64,000 bases of DNA. Origin: Actinomyces sp. oral taxon 170 str. F0386 (lineage in GTDB: Bacteria > Actinomycetota > Actinomycetes > Actinomycetales > Actinomycetaceae). Of this stretch, positions 51,587 through 60,321 are shown in pieces. The stretch is from contig NZ_GL882530.1 of the NCBI RefSeq assembly GCF_000195595.1, positions 47,343-111,342 of the forward strand, read 5' to 3'. The position numbers and the translations under genes are program-made. The notes under the pieces are model-generated. The model made no database searches, was not told the origin of the DNA, and saw only the letters and a list, made by a program, of their open reading frames with translations. Every line of letters begins with the position of its first letter. Position 1 is the stretch's first letter.

Positions 51587-51623
51587 GCGAGTGCCCCTCA
51601 CCGTGCTGGTGAGGGGCACTCGC
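51587..51623. terminator. Bidirectional terminator between cnoX-like gene and glgP
   Basis: A perfect 16-bp stem, GCGAGTGCCCCTCACC with GGTGAGGGGCACTCGC, with a GTGCT loop, lies between two convergent genes and would serve both. No T tract. Confidence 0.8.
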
Positions 51624-51643
51624 AGCTGAGTGAGACGTGGGAA

Positions 51644-54010
51644 TCAGGCGATCGGCTCGGGGTCGATCTTCCATACCTCACGGGCATAGTCGCTGATGGT
51701 TCGGTCGGAGGAGAAGCGGCCCGAACGGGTAATGTTCACCCACGCCTTGCGCTGCCAGGCACGGGTGTCGGCGTAGTCGGCCGCCATGGCGTCCTTGGTC
51801 TCGCGGTAGGAGGCGAAGTCACCCAGGACGTAGTAGACGTCGGCGGGCTCGTAGGAGGGCTCCAGGAGGCTGCGGCGCAGGTCTGCGAACCAGCCCGAGC
51901 CGTTGTCGTCGAGGGTGCCGTCGGTGAAGGCGTCCAGAACGCGCTTGAGGCCGGGGATGTTCTCGTAGTGCCACACCGGGTCGTAGCTCTCGCGCAGGCC
52001 GGGCAGCTCGTCCTCGGTGGCGCCGAAGATGTAGGCGTTGTCGTCGCCCACGGCCTCAAGGATCTCCACGTTGGCGCCGTCCAGGGTGCCCAGGGTCAGG
52101 GCCCCGTTCATCATGAACTTCATGTTGGAGGTGCCCGAGGCCTCCTTGCCGGCCATCGAGATCTGCTCGGAGACGTCTGCGGCCGGGATGATGTGCTCCG
52201 CCGGGGAGACGTTGTAGTTGTGGACGAAGACGACCTTGATGGTCTGGGAGACGACCGGGTCGTTGTTGACCAGCTCGGCAATGGCGTTGATGAGCTTGAT
52301 GACGGCCTTGGCCCGGATGTAGCCGGGGGCCGCCTTGGCCCCGAAGATGAAGACCCGCTTGGGGACCTCCAGGCTCGGGTCCTGCTTCATACGGAAGTAG
52401 AGGTCCAGGACGTAGATGGCGTTGAGCAGCTGGCGCTTGTACTCGTGGAGACGCTTGATCTGGACATCGAAGATCGCCTCGGGGTCGATCTCGAGGCCCT
52501 CACGCTGGGCGATCCACGCGGCGAAGTCCACCTTGTTGGCATGCTTGATCTCTGCCAGGCGGTCGTAGACGGAGTCGTCCACGGAATCGGTGTGCTCGGC
52601 CAGGACGGAGAGGTCCTTGACCCAGGCGTCCGAGCCGGTGACCTCGTCCAGGAGCTCCGACAGCCTCGGGTTGCACTGACGCAGCCAGCGGCGCGGGGTC
52701 ACGCCGTTGGTCTTGTTGTTGAAGCGCTCGGGCCAGATGGAGTGCCACTCGCCCAGGGTCTCGCGCTTGATGATCTCGGTGTGCAGCGCGGCGACGCCGT
52801 TGATGGAGTAGGAGGCGTAGCAGGCGATCCAGGCCATATGCACTTTGTCACCGGAGACGGGGGCCATGTAGTCAATGGTGCCCTGGTCCAGGCCGCGCTC
52901 GGCCATCTCGATGCGGAAGCGGCGGTCGATCTCCCGGACGATCTCGGTGATGCGCGGGAAGAGACGGTCGAAGATGGAGATCTCCCAGGTCTCCAGGGCC
53001 TCGGCCAGCACCGTGTGGTTGGTGTAGGCGAAGGTCTTGGTGACCACGTCCCAGGCCGCCTCCCAGCCCAGGTGGTGCTCGTCCATGAGGATGCGCATGA
53101 GCTCGGGGATGGCGAGCACCGGGTGGGTGTCGTTGAGCTGGATGGCGTTGTAGTCGGCGAAGCCGGACAGGTCCTCGCCGTGGTGCTTCACGTAGTTCTC
53201 AACGATCTGCTGGAGGGAGGCCGAGCAGAAGAAGTACTGCTGGCGCACTCGCAGAACCTTGCCCTCGTAGGTGGTGTCATTGGGGTAGAGGACCCGGGAG
53301 ATGTCCGAGGTGCGCTCGCGCTCGACGATGGCCTCGGTGAAGCGCTGGGAGTTGAAGGCCTCGTAGTCGAACTCCTCGACCGGTTCGGCCTTCCACAGGC
53401 GCAGGGTGCCCACGTTCTTGGTGCCGTAGCCGGTGATGGGCATGTCGTAGGGGATGGCGCGCACGGTCATGTCCCGGTAGCGCACCAGGCGCTGGGCCTC
53501 CTCGTGACGGATGACGAAGGGGTAGCCCTCCTCCATCCAGGGGTCGGGGTGCTCGGTCTGGAAGCCGTCCTCGAAGAGCTGCTTGAACAGACCGTAGCGG
53601 TAGAGGATGCCGAAGCCGTTGACGGGCAGGTCCAGGGTGGCGCAGGAGTCCAGGAAGCAGGCGGCCAGGCGGCCCAGCCCGCCGTTACCCAGCGCGGCGT
53701 CGGGCTCCTGCTCCAGGACGTCGGTGAGGCTGACGCCGAAGGAGTCGACGGCCTGGCGGGCCTCGTCGACCATCCCCAAGTTGGAGAGGTTGTTGAGCAG
53801 GGCGCGGCCCATGAGGAACTCGGCGGAGAAGTAGTGCTCCTGACGTCCGGCGTTGTACTTCTGCTCGGTGGCGTACCAGTCGTCCGCGATGGTGTCGACG
53901 ACGGCAGCGGACAGACCCTGCCAGACCTCCATGAGGGTGGCTGCGGTGGCGGGGCGACCGGATACGGCGCGCACCTGCGCGGGGGCGCTCGTGACCAGCT
54001 TCTGTGTCAT
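51644..54010 (-). CDS. glgP: Glycogen/maltodextrin phosphorylase
   Basis: Releases glucose-1-phosphate from glycogen by phosphorolysis. It has 788 residues from ATG 54010, which follows GGGAAGAAGA; the frame extends upstream without similarity. The N-terminal region has YFSAEFLMGRALLNNLSNLG and EPDAALGNGGLGRLAACFLD. The pyridoxal-phosphate lysine lies in KEASGTSNMKFMMNGALTLG, and RRWLRQCNPRL is also typical. The allosteric N-terminal extension of animal enzymes is absent. It is separated from glgB by a strong terminator and has its own -10 box, so breakdown can be regulated apart from synthesis. Confidence 0.96.
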   Translation of the reverse strand: MTQKLVTSAPAQVRAVSGRPATAATLMEVWQGLSAAVVDTIADDWYATEQKYNAGRQEHYFSAEFLMGRALLNNLSNLGMVDEARQAVDSFGVSLTDVLEQEPDAALGNGGLGRLAACFLDSCATLDLPVNGFGILYRYGLFKQLFEDGFQTEHPDPWMEEGYPFVIRHEEAQRLVRYRDMTVRAIPYDMPITGYGTKNVGTLRLWKAEPVEEFDYEAFNSQRFTEAIVERERTSDISRVLYPNDTTYEGKVLRVRQQYFFCSASLQQIVENYVKHHGEDLSGFADYNAIQLNDTHPVLAIPELMRILMDEHHLGWEAAWDVVTKTFAYTNHTVLAEALETWEISIFDRLFPRITEIVREIDRRFRIEMAERGLDQGTIDYMAPVSGDKVHMAWIACYASYSINGVAALHTEIIKRETLGEWHSIWPERFNNKTNGVTPRRWLRQCNPRLSELLDEVTGSDAWVKDLSVLAEHTDSVDDSVYDRLAEIKHANKVDFAAWIAQREGLEIDPEAIFDVQIKRLHEYKRQLLNAIYVLDLYFRMKQDPSLEVPKRVFIFGAKAAPGYIRAKAVIKLINAIAELVNNDPVVSQTIKVVFVHNYNVSPAEHIIPAADVSEQISMAGKEASGTSNMKFMMNGALTLGTLDGANVEILEAVGDDNAYIFGATEDELPGLRESYDPVWHYENIPGLKRVLDAFTDGTLDDNGSGWFADLRRSLLEPSYEPADVYYVLGDFASYRETKDAMAADYADTRAWQRKAWVNITRSGRFSSDRTISDYAREVWKIDPEPIA

Positions 54011-54158
54011 TCTTCTTCCCTTGTCAGGCATCATGGTCGCCGACTGCAAGAGCCTTGCATCGGACTGAAAAAGCGTACATCGACGAGGGCTGGGCCGCCC
54101 GGCCTGCGCAGGGAGCACAGGGCGTCGGAAGGCCGCGCGCCTGTGCGAGACAGGGCCC

Positions 54159-54164
54159 AGACTA
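54159..54164 (-). promoter_or_regulatory. -10 box of glgP
   Basis: Minus-strand TAGTCT lies about 150 bases upstream of the glgP ATG, between it and the glgB terminator. No good -35 was found at the standard distance. The leader would be unusually long for this window. Confidence 0.4.
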
Positions 54165-54229
54165 CCGGCTCATAGGTGGTAGTGCCGGGTTGAGTTCAAG
54201 GTTCTGATCACTTAGTTGGCTCAGAGGCC

Positions 54230-54265
54230 GCGGTGGGGTGGAGGCGCGTGCCTCCACCCCACCGC
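54230..54265 (-). terminator. Strong terminator after glgB
   Basis: A perfect 16-bp stem, GCGGTGGGGTGGAGGC with GCCTCCACCCCACCGC, closes a GCGT loop 33 bases beyond the glgB stop codon. Confidence 0.8.
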
Positions 54266-54297
54266 AGTGCGTGGTCTCAGACCGTCTCAGTCCTGCG

Positions 54298-56532
54298 TCA
54301 GTCCTTCGCCGGCCGCAGGAAGACCGCGCCCATCGGGGGGACCCGTAGTCGCACAGAGGCTGGGCGCCCGTTCCAGGGCAGGTCCTCGGCCTCGACGTGG
54401 CCCAGGTTGCCCACGCCGGAACCGCCGTACTCCTCGGAGTCGGTGTTGAGGACCTCCTCCCAGTCCCCGGCGAAGGGCAGGCCCACCCGGTAGCCCTCGT
54501 GCGGGGTGCCGGCGAAGTTGATGATGCAGACCATGAGGTCGGCCCTGCCATCGGCGTCGGTCCCCTTGCGCAGGTAGGACAGGACGTTGTGGTCGCCGTC
54601 CCCGGCCTCGATCCACTCGAAGCCCCGGTGGGAGAAGTCCTCCGACCACAGGGCCGGCGAGCTCAGGTAGAGGCGGTTGAGGTCACCGACCAGGGCGAGC
54701 AGCCCCTGGTGGCCCGGGTCGTCCAGGATCCACCAGTCCAGGGAGCTGTCCGCGTTCCACTCGGTTCCCTGGCCGAACTCCTGGCCCATGAACAGCAGCT
54801 GTTTGCCGGGGTGGGACCACTGGTAGGCGTACAGGGTGCGCAGTCCCGCCAGCTCCTGCCAGGGGTCTCCGGGCATCTTGGACAGCAGGGAGCCCTTGCC
54901 GTGGACGACCTCGTCGTGGCTCAGCGGCAGGATGAACTGCTCGGAGAAGGCGTAGACGAGGGAGAAGGTCAGCTCGCCGTGGTGGTAGCGGCGGTTGACC
55001 GGGTCCTCGGCCAGGTAGCGCAGGGTGTCGTTCATCCACCCCATGTTCCACTTCAGACCGAAGCCCAGGCCGCCGTACTCGGTGGGCGCGGTCACGCCGG
55101 GCCAGGCCGTGGACTCCTCGGCGGCCATGAGGATGCCGGGGTTCTTGCGGTAGGCGGTGGCGGTGGCCTCCTGGAGGAAGCTGATGGCCTCCAGGTGCTC
55201 GCGGCCGCCGAACTGGTTGGGGTGCCACTGGCCGTCCTGGCGCGAGTAGTCCAGGTAGAGCATGGAGGCCACGGCGTCGACGCGCAGGCCGTCGGCGTGG
55301 AACTCCTGGAGCCAGTACAAGGCGTTGGCGACCAGGAAGTTGCGCACCTCGTTGCGCCCGAAGTTGAACACGTAGGTACCCCAGTCGGGGTGCTCGCCGC
55401 GCTGCGGGTCGGGGTCCTCGTACAGCGGGGTGCCGTCGAAGCGGGCCAGGGCCCACTCGTCCTTGGGGAAGTGGGCGGGCACCCAGTCCATAATGACGCC
55501 GATGCCGGCCTGGTGGAGCTGGTCCACCAGGTAGCGGAAGTCGTCCGGGGTGCCGAATCTCGAGGTGGGCGCGTAGTAGCTGGTGACCTGGTAGCCCCAG
55601 GAGCCGCCGAAGGGGTGCTCGGCCACGGGCAGGAACTCGACGTGGGTGAATCCGGCCTCCTTGACGTAGGGGACCAGCTCCTCGGCCAGGCCCCGGAAGC
55701 CCAGGCCCTGGCGCCACGAGCCGATGTGAACCTCGTAGATGCTCATCGGGCCGCTGTGGGGGTCGGTGGTGGCACGCTTGTCCATCCACTCCTGGTCCCC
55801 CCACTCGTGGAACTGGTCGGTGACCACCGAGGCGGTGGCCGGGGGGACCTCGGTGGCGCGGGCCACCGGGTCGGCCTTCTGGTGCCAGGAGCCGTCGGCG
55901 AAGCAGATCTCGAACTTGTAGCGGGCGCCGACCCCCACGCCGGGGACGAAGAGCTCCCACACGCCCGATGATCCCAGTGAGCGCATCGCGGTGGCGGTGC
56001 CGTCCCAGTAGTTGAAGTCGCCGACGACGCGCACGGCCCGGGCGTTGGGGGCCCACACGGCGAAGGCGGTTCCCTCGACCTCGCCCATGGGGCCGTCGTA
56101 GTGCTTGACGTGGGCGCCCAGGACCTCCCACAGCTCTTCGTGGCGGCCCTCGGCGATGAGGTAGGTGTCCATCTCGCCCAGGGTCGGCATGTAGCGGTAG
56201 GGGTCGTCGACCGTGGTGGTCTCATCGCCGTAGGTGACCTTGATGCGGTAGTCGGGGACCTCCTGGCCGGGTAGGACCGCGACCCACACGCCGTCCTGCT
56301 CATGGGTGGCCGGGTAGGTGCCGTCCTTGGTGATGATGACGACGTTGTCGGCCAGGTGGCGGACGGTGCGGACGGTGACCCCGTCCTCGCCCACGTGGGC
56401 GCCCAGGACCTCGTGCGGGTCGTGGTAGCGCGCGTGGGCGACGTCGGCCAGAACCCAGGGGTCCACGGGGACAGGGGCGAGGTCGGCCGGGGCGACGGAA
56501 CTGAGGTCCTTCTCAGGGGTGTTGGCGCTCAT
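54298..56532 (-). CDS. glgB: 1,4-alpha-glucan branching enzyme
   Basis: Introduces alpha-1,6 branches into glycogen made by GlgE. It has 744 residues with two N-terminal beta domains: a CBM48-like first module ([15 protein letters not shown]) and a second ([20 protein letters not shown]). The GH13_9 barrel has [15 protein letters not shown], nucleophile [20 protein letters not shown], acid/base [15 protein letters not shown], and [16 protein letters not shown]. This long form is the one found with the GlgE pathway. It follows mak by 88 bases on the same strand and is probably the last gene of the operon, ending at the hairpin at 54230-54265. Confidence 0.96.
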   Translation of the reverse strand: MSANTPEKDLSSVAPADLAPVPVDPWVLADVAHARYHDPHEVLGAHVGEDGVTVRTVRHLADNVVIITKDGTYPATHEQDGVWVAVLPGQEVPDYRIKVTYGDETTTVDDPYRYMPTLGEMDTYLIAEGRHEELWEVLGAHVKHYDGPMGEVEGTAFAVWAPNARAVRVVGDFNYWDGTATAMRSLGSSGVWELFVPGVGVGARYKFEICFADGSWHQKADPVARATEVPPATASVVTDQFHEWGDQEWMDKRATTDPHSGPMSIYEVHIGSWRQGLGFRGLAEELVPYVKEAGFTHVEFLPVAEHPFGGSWGYQVTSYYAPTSRFGTPDDFRYLVDQLHQAGIGVIMDWVPAHFPKDEWALARFDGTPLYEDPDPQRGEHPDWGTYVFNFGRNEVRNFLVANALYWLQEFHADGLRVDAVASMLYLDYSRQDGQWHPNQFGGREHLEAISFLQEATATAYRKNPGILMAAEESTAWPGVTAPTEYGGLGFGLKWNMGWMNDTLRYLAEDPVNRRYHHGELTFSLVYAFSEQFILPLSHDEVVHGKGSLLSKMPGDPWQELAGLRTLYAYQWSHPGKQLLFMGQEFGQGTEWNADSSLDWWILDDPGHQGLLALVGDLNRLYLSSPALWSEDFSHRGFEWIEAGDGDHNVLSYLRKGTDADGRADLMVCIINFAGTPHEGYRVGLPFAGDWEEVLNTDSEEYGGSGVGNLGHVEAEDLPWNGRPASVRLRVPPMGAVFLRPAKD

Positions 56533-56620
56533 ACAGCAACTCTTCCATGCGTCAGTGATTAGCGGGTGCTTTTGGACGTCGAACCGATGGGGATGATGGG
56601 GAAATGAGATCGTGTGGTGC

Positions 56621-58255
56621 TCAGCCCTCCGTGCACTCGGTCAGGACCGACATGATCCCCGCGACGGGGATGCTCAGCCAGTCGGGACGGTTGCGGGCCT
56701 CGTAGACGGCCTCGTACAGGGCCTTATCGAGCTCCAGGCAGGTCAGGACCGTTCGGTGCGCCGCCTCCGCCTGCTCTGCGGTCGGTGACGTGGTCTGCGA
56801 ACCGGTCTGCGCGGTGTCCTCAGGGCCGATCTCCTGGCGCCCCTGGTGGTAGCCGTCCTCGAAGGCGGCGCGCACGGCGGTCAGCCAGTCGGGATGGGGC
56901 GCCTCGCCGACAGCTGCGGCGTAGTCGAAGGAGCGCAGCATCCCGGCCACGTCCCGGGCCGGCAGGTCGGGGTCGGAGCGCTGCGCCAGGGGGCGCAAGG
57001 GCTCGCCCTCGAAGTCCAGGACGTACCAGCGCTGCTGCCCGTCGACCTCGTGAAGCACCTGCCCCAGGTGGTAGTCGCCGTGGATGCGGGTGATCGGTTC
57101 CAGGGCGTCCAGTGTCTCGAGCCGCGCCAGCGTCTGCTCCACCCTGAGCTCCAGGGCGCGGATGTGGCCGGAGAGCTCGGGCACCTCCTCCAGAGCCCAC
57201 CTGGCGCGCTTGCGCAGGGCGCTGGCGAGCTCGGCCGGTGAGGGCGGCTGGCCGGTGCCCAGGGACGCGGCCAGGTGATGGTGCATCTGCGCGGTCGTGC
57301 GCCCCAGGTCGCGGGCCAGGTCGACGGCGCGGGCCCGCACGGGCCCGTCGACGTCGTCGGTGGAGGCCAGAGAGCAGAACAGCTCGAAGCCGTCGTCGGC
57401 CCGGGGCACGAAGCTGCACGCCACCGCCGAGTCGGTGGACTCTTCCAGGGCCGGTTGACCGCAGCCGCCGACGCGGTTCCAGGTCAGGGTGGACCAGGCC
57501 ACCGGTGTGCGCACCCGGTCCCAGCCGCTGCGGGCCAGGGCCACCGACAGTTCGACGTCCGGGTTGCGCCCGTGCTCCAGGACCCGCAGGAGCTTGACTA
57601 TGAGGTCCCCCGTGGCGGTGTCCTGCTCTCCGAGGGGCGCGTTGTCGCCTTCGCCGCCGGCGGGGGCCGGAAGGATGACGGAGGTGTTGGACTGCTCCCC
57701 GGTGGTCACCCGTAGCCTCGGGGCGCGCTGGGCGATGGCCAGGGCGCCGGTCTCTCCCAGGACGGTGCCCGCCTGCAGGGCACTCAGGGCCCAGGCGCGC
57801 CAGAAGGCGGGGTGGTGGGCACCGTCGACGAGTGCGACCCGCGATGGTGCGCCTGCGGAGGCGGTCTCCAGGGTCAGGCCGTGGTTGCCGGGCGCCTCAC
57901 CCGGGGTGGCGAAGGAGTCCAGGGCCTCGGCGGCCTCCAGGACCACGGGGACGTGCAGCAGCACCATCCCGTCGCTGTGGCCGGTCTCCGCCTGGTTTCC
58001 CCTGAGGGCGGCGACGACGAGGTCTCGCACGCCAGTCTCCGGCTCCCAGGAGGCGATGATGCGCAAGGATCCCAACGGCGGAGCGGCGTCCCCCTTGAGC
58101 GGGAACCAGCGGCGCTCAAGCATCCAGGGCCCCAGGGCCGCCAGGATCTCGGTGTCACTGGGCCAGGTCGACGGCGCCGCGGCGCTGCGCAGGCTCCCCG
58201 CGGCCGGCGCCTGGGCCTGTGGCTGCTCGGTGGAGGAAGTGGTATCGGTGGGCAT
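56621..58255 (-). CDS. mak: Maltokinase
   Basis: Phosphorylates maltose with ATP to maltose-1-phosphate, the GlgE substrate (also called Pep2). It has 544 residues: an N-terminal cap domain ([20 protein letters not shown]) and an APH-like kinase core with [17 protein letters not shown] (catalytic Asp) and [17 protein letters not shown] (metal site). Acidic/Gln-rich inserts near residues 205 and 465 are unusual but lie in loops. Its ATG overlaps the treS stop by four bases (ATGA), so TreS and Mak, which form a complex in mycobacteria, are translationally coupled but not fused. Confidence 0.94.
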   Translation of the reverse strand: MPTDTTSSTEQPQAQAPAAGSLRSAAAPSTWPSDTEILAALGPWMLERRWFPLKGDAAPPLGSLRIIASWEPETGVRDLVVAALRGNQAETGHSDGMVLLHVPVVLEAAEALDSFATPGEAPGNHGLTLETASAGAPSRVALVDGAHHPAFWRAWALSALQAGTVLGETGALAIAQRAPRLRVTTGEQSNTSVILPAPAGGEGDNAPLGEQDTATGDLIVKLLRVLEHGRNPDVELSVALARSGWDRVRTPVAWSTLTWNRVGGCGQPALEESTDSAVACSFVPRADDGFELFCSLASTDDVDGPVRARAVDLARDLGRTTAQMHHHLAASLGTGQPPSPAELASALRKRARWALEEVPELSGHIRALELRVEQTLARLETLDALEPITRIHGDYHLGQVLHEVDGQQRWYVLDFEGEPLRPLAQRSDPDLPARDVAGMLRSFDYAAAVGEAPHPDWLTAVRAAFEDGYHQGRQEIGPEDTAQTGSQTTSPTAEQAEAAHRTVLTCLELDKALYEAVYEARNRPDWLSIPVAGIMSVLTECTEG

Positions 58256-60321
58256 CAGGCATCCTCGGTGGGGTGGTGCTCGTGGTCGCTGTAGGAGGCG
58301 TCGGTCGGGATCGCAGAGGATCGTGAGCCCGCTGGGCGCGCCGAGTCCGCAGCATCCCCGGCGTTCTCAGCATCCGCTGTGCCCTGCGCGCTCTCCGGTT
58401 CGCCCCTCTCGACGGACAGCCAATAGTAGCCGCGTGCACCCAGTGTGAGGGTGAGGCGGCCGTCCTCGTCGACAGGGGGGAAGGCGCAGCCCCCGAACAG
58501 GTCGGTTGTGCCGCGGCCCGCCAGCTCGGGCACCTCGATCGTCACCGAGCGGGGTGTGGCCGAGAGGTTGGCGACGCACAGGAGGCTCTCGGCGCCGGGT
58601 AGATCCGGGTCGTCGCAGCGCGTATGAGCCAGGACGGCGTCGTCGCTGGTGGGACGCAGAAGGAAACCGCCGCGCCCCAGGACCGGGTGGGAGCGGCGCA
58701 GGTGCAGGATCCGCCGGGTAAAGTGCAGCAGCGAGTCGGGCCTGCCCATCTCGGTGGCCACCGTCAGGTGCGCGTAGCCGGGTGCCTGAATGAGCGGCAG
58801 GGTCAGCGCACCGGGGTCGACGACGGTGGAGAAGCCCATGTTGGGGGAGTCGTCCCACTGCATGGGGGTGCGCACGGCGTCGCGGTCCTCCAGCCAGATG
58901 TTCTCGCCCATGCCGATCTCGTCGCCGTAGTAGAGGCAGGGGCTGCCCGGCAGGGACAGCAGGAGGGCGTAGGCCAGCTCGACTTCGGCGCGTGAGGCGT
59001 CCAGGAGCGGGGCCAGGCGCCGCCGGATCCCGATGTTGGCGCGCATGCGCTCCTCGGGGGCGTACCAGGCGTACATCTGGTCGCGCTCGGCGTCGGTGAC
59101 CATCTCCAGGGTCAGCTCGTCGTGGTTGCGCAGGAAGGTACCCCACTGCCCGTGGGCGGGAATGTCAGGGGTCTTCTCCAGCACCCAGCGGATGGCCTCG
59201 GCCGAGCCCTGGCGCAGCGCGTAGAAGATGCGCGGCATGACCGGGAAGTGGAAGCACATCGTGCACTCGGGGGCCTCCTCGGTGCCGAAGTACTCCACGA
59301 CGTCCTCGGGCCACTGGTTGGCCTCGGCGAGCGTGATGGTCCCGGGGAACTCCCGATCGAGCATCTCGCGGATGCCGGCGATGATCTCGTGGGTGCCGGG
59401 CAGATTCTCGCAGCTGGTGCCCTCCGACTCGGTCAGGTAGGGGACGGCGTCAAGGCGGAAGCCGTCCACCCCGGTGCGTGCCCAGAAGCGGACGACGTCG
59501 TGGATCGCGTCGATGACCGCCGGATTGTGGTAGTTGAGGTCGGGCTGGTGGGAGAAGAAGCGGTGCCAGTAGAACTGACCGCGCTCGACGTCGTAGGACC
59601 AGTTCGACTCCTCGGTGTCCACGAAGATGATGCGGGCGTCGTCGTAGCCGGAGTCGTCGTCGGCCCACACGTAGAAGTCCCCGTAGGGGCCCTCGGGGTC
59701 GGAGCGGGAGGCCTGGAACCAGGGGTGGGCGTCGGAAGTGTGGTTGACGACCATGTCGATGATGATCCGGATCCCGCGCTGGTGGGCCTGGTGGACCAGC
59801 TCGCGGAAGTCCTCCATCGTCCCGTAGCGGGGGTCGATGGCCGTGTAGTCGGAGATGTCGTAGCCGCCGTCGCGGATGGGCGAGGGATAGAAGGGTGGGA
59901 TCCACACGCAGTCCACGCCCAGCCACGCCAGGTAGTCCAGACGGGAGATGAGCCCACGCAGGTCCCCGATCCCGTCTCCGTCGGAGTCTGCGAAGGATCG
60001 CAGCAGCGCCTCGTAGAAGACGGCTGTGCGGAACCACTCGGGGTCCGCACTGATGCCGGGGCGGGCTTGGGGCGGTAGGACCGGTACCCCCGGGATCGGC
60101 GGAGCCACCGTCATCGGCATGGGGATCCCGCCGCTGGGGGTGGGGATCGCCGCCATCGGGGCAGAGGCGGGGGCCGACATGGGGGCGGCCACCGGAGCGG
60201 GCTGGCCGAAGGGCGCGACCTGTCCCGGCTGGCCGGGCTGAACGGGTATCGTGGCCGGTGCCGCAGCCGGAGCCTCGTTGCCGGCGGGCATCGGAGCTGG
60301 GTTCATCGGGTCCGTACTCAC
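58255..60321 (-). CDS. treS: Trehalose synthase (maltose/trehalose isomerase)
   Basis: Interconverts trehalose and maltose. It is a GH13 enzyme of 688 residues. GTG 60321 overlaps the glgE stop by four bases (GTGA) and is preferred; ATG 60306 is also possible. Residues about 1-95 are a low-complexity Pro/Ala/Met extension not present in mycobacterial TreS. The barrel starts WFRTAVFYEALLRSFADSDG and has DMVVNHTSDAHPWF, nucleophile GFRLDAVPYLTE, acid/base TITLAEANQWPEDVVEYF, and FLRNHDELTLEMV. A second disordered, acidic tail of about 50 residues is at the C-terminus. It supplies maltose to Mak. Confidence 0.95.
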   Translation of the reverse strand: MSTDPMNPAPMPAGNEAPAAAPATIPVQPGQPGQVAPFGQPAPVAAPMSAPASAPMAAIPTPSGGIPMPMTVAPPIPGVPVLPPQARPGISADPEWFRTAVFYEALLRSFADSDGDGIGDLRGLISRLDYLAWLGVDCVWIPPFYPSPIRDGGYDISDYTAIDPRYGTMEDFRELVHQAHQRGIRIIIDMVVNHTSDAHPWFQASRSDPEGPYGDFYVWADDDSGYDDARIIFVDTEESNWSYDVERGQFYWHRFFSHQPDLNYHNPAVIDAIHDVVRFWARTGVDGFRLDAVPYLTESEGTSCENLPGTHEIIAGIREMLDREFPGTITLAEANQWPEDVVEYFGTEEAPECTMCFHFPVMPRIFYALRQGSAEAIRWVLEKTPDIPAHGQWGTFLRNHDELTLEMVTDAERDQMYAWYAPEERMRANIGIRRRLAPLLDASRAEVELAYALLLSLPGSPCLYYGDEIGMGENIWLEDRDAVRTPMQWDDSPNMGFSTVVDPGALTLPLIQAPGYAHLTVATEMGRPDSLLHFTRRILHLRRSHPVLGRGGFLLRPTSDDAVLAHTRCDDPDLPGAESLLCVANLSATPRSVTIEVPELAGRGTTDLFGGCAFPPVDEDGRLTLTLGARGYYWLSVERGEPESAQGTADAENAGDAADSARPAGSRSSAIPTDASYSDHEHHPTEDA

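Noticed and set aside
51968..54175. Plus-strand frame of more than 700 codons antisense to glgP
   Set aside because: Shadow of a high-GC coding region; the same effect occurs opposite pfk (24268-26502), glgB and glgE.
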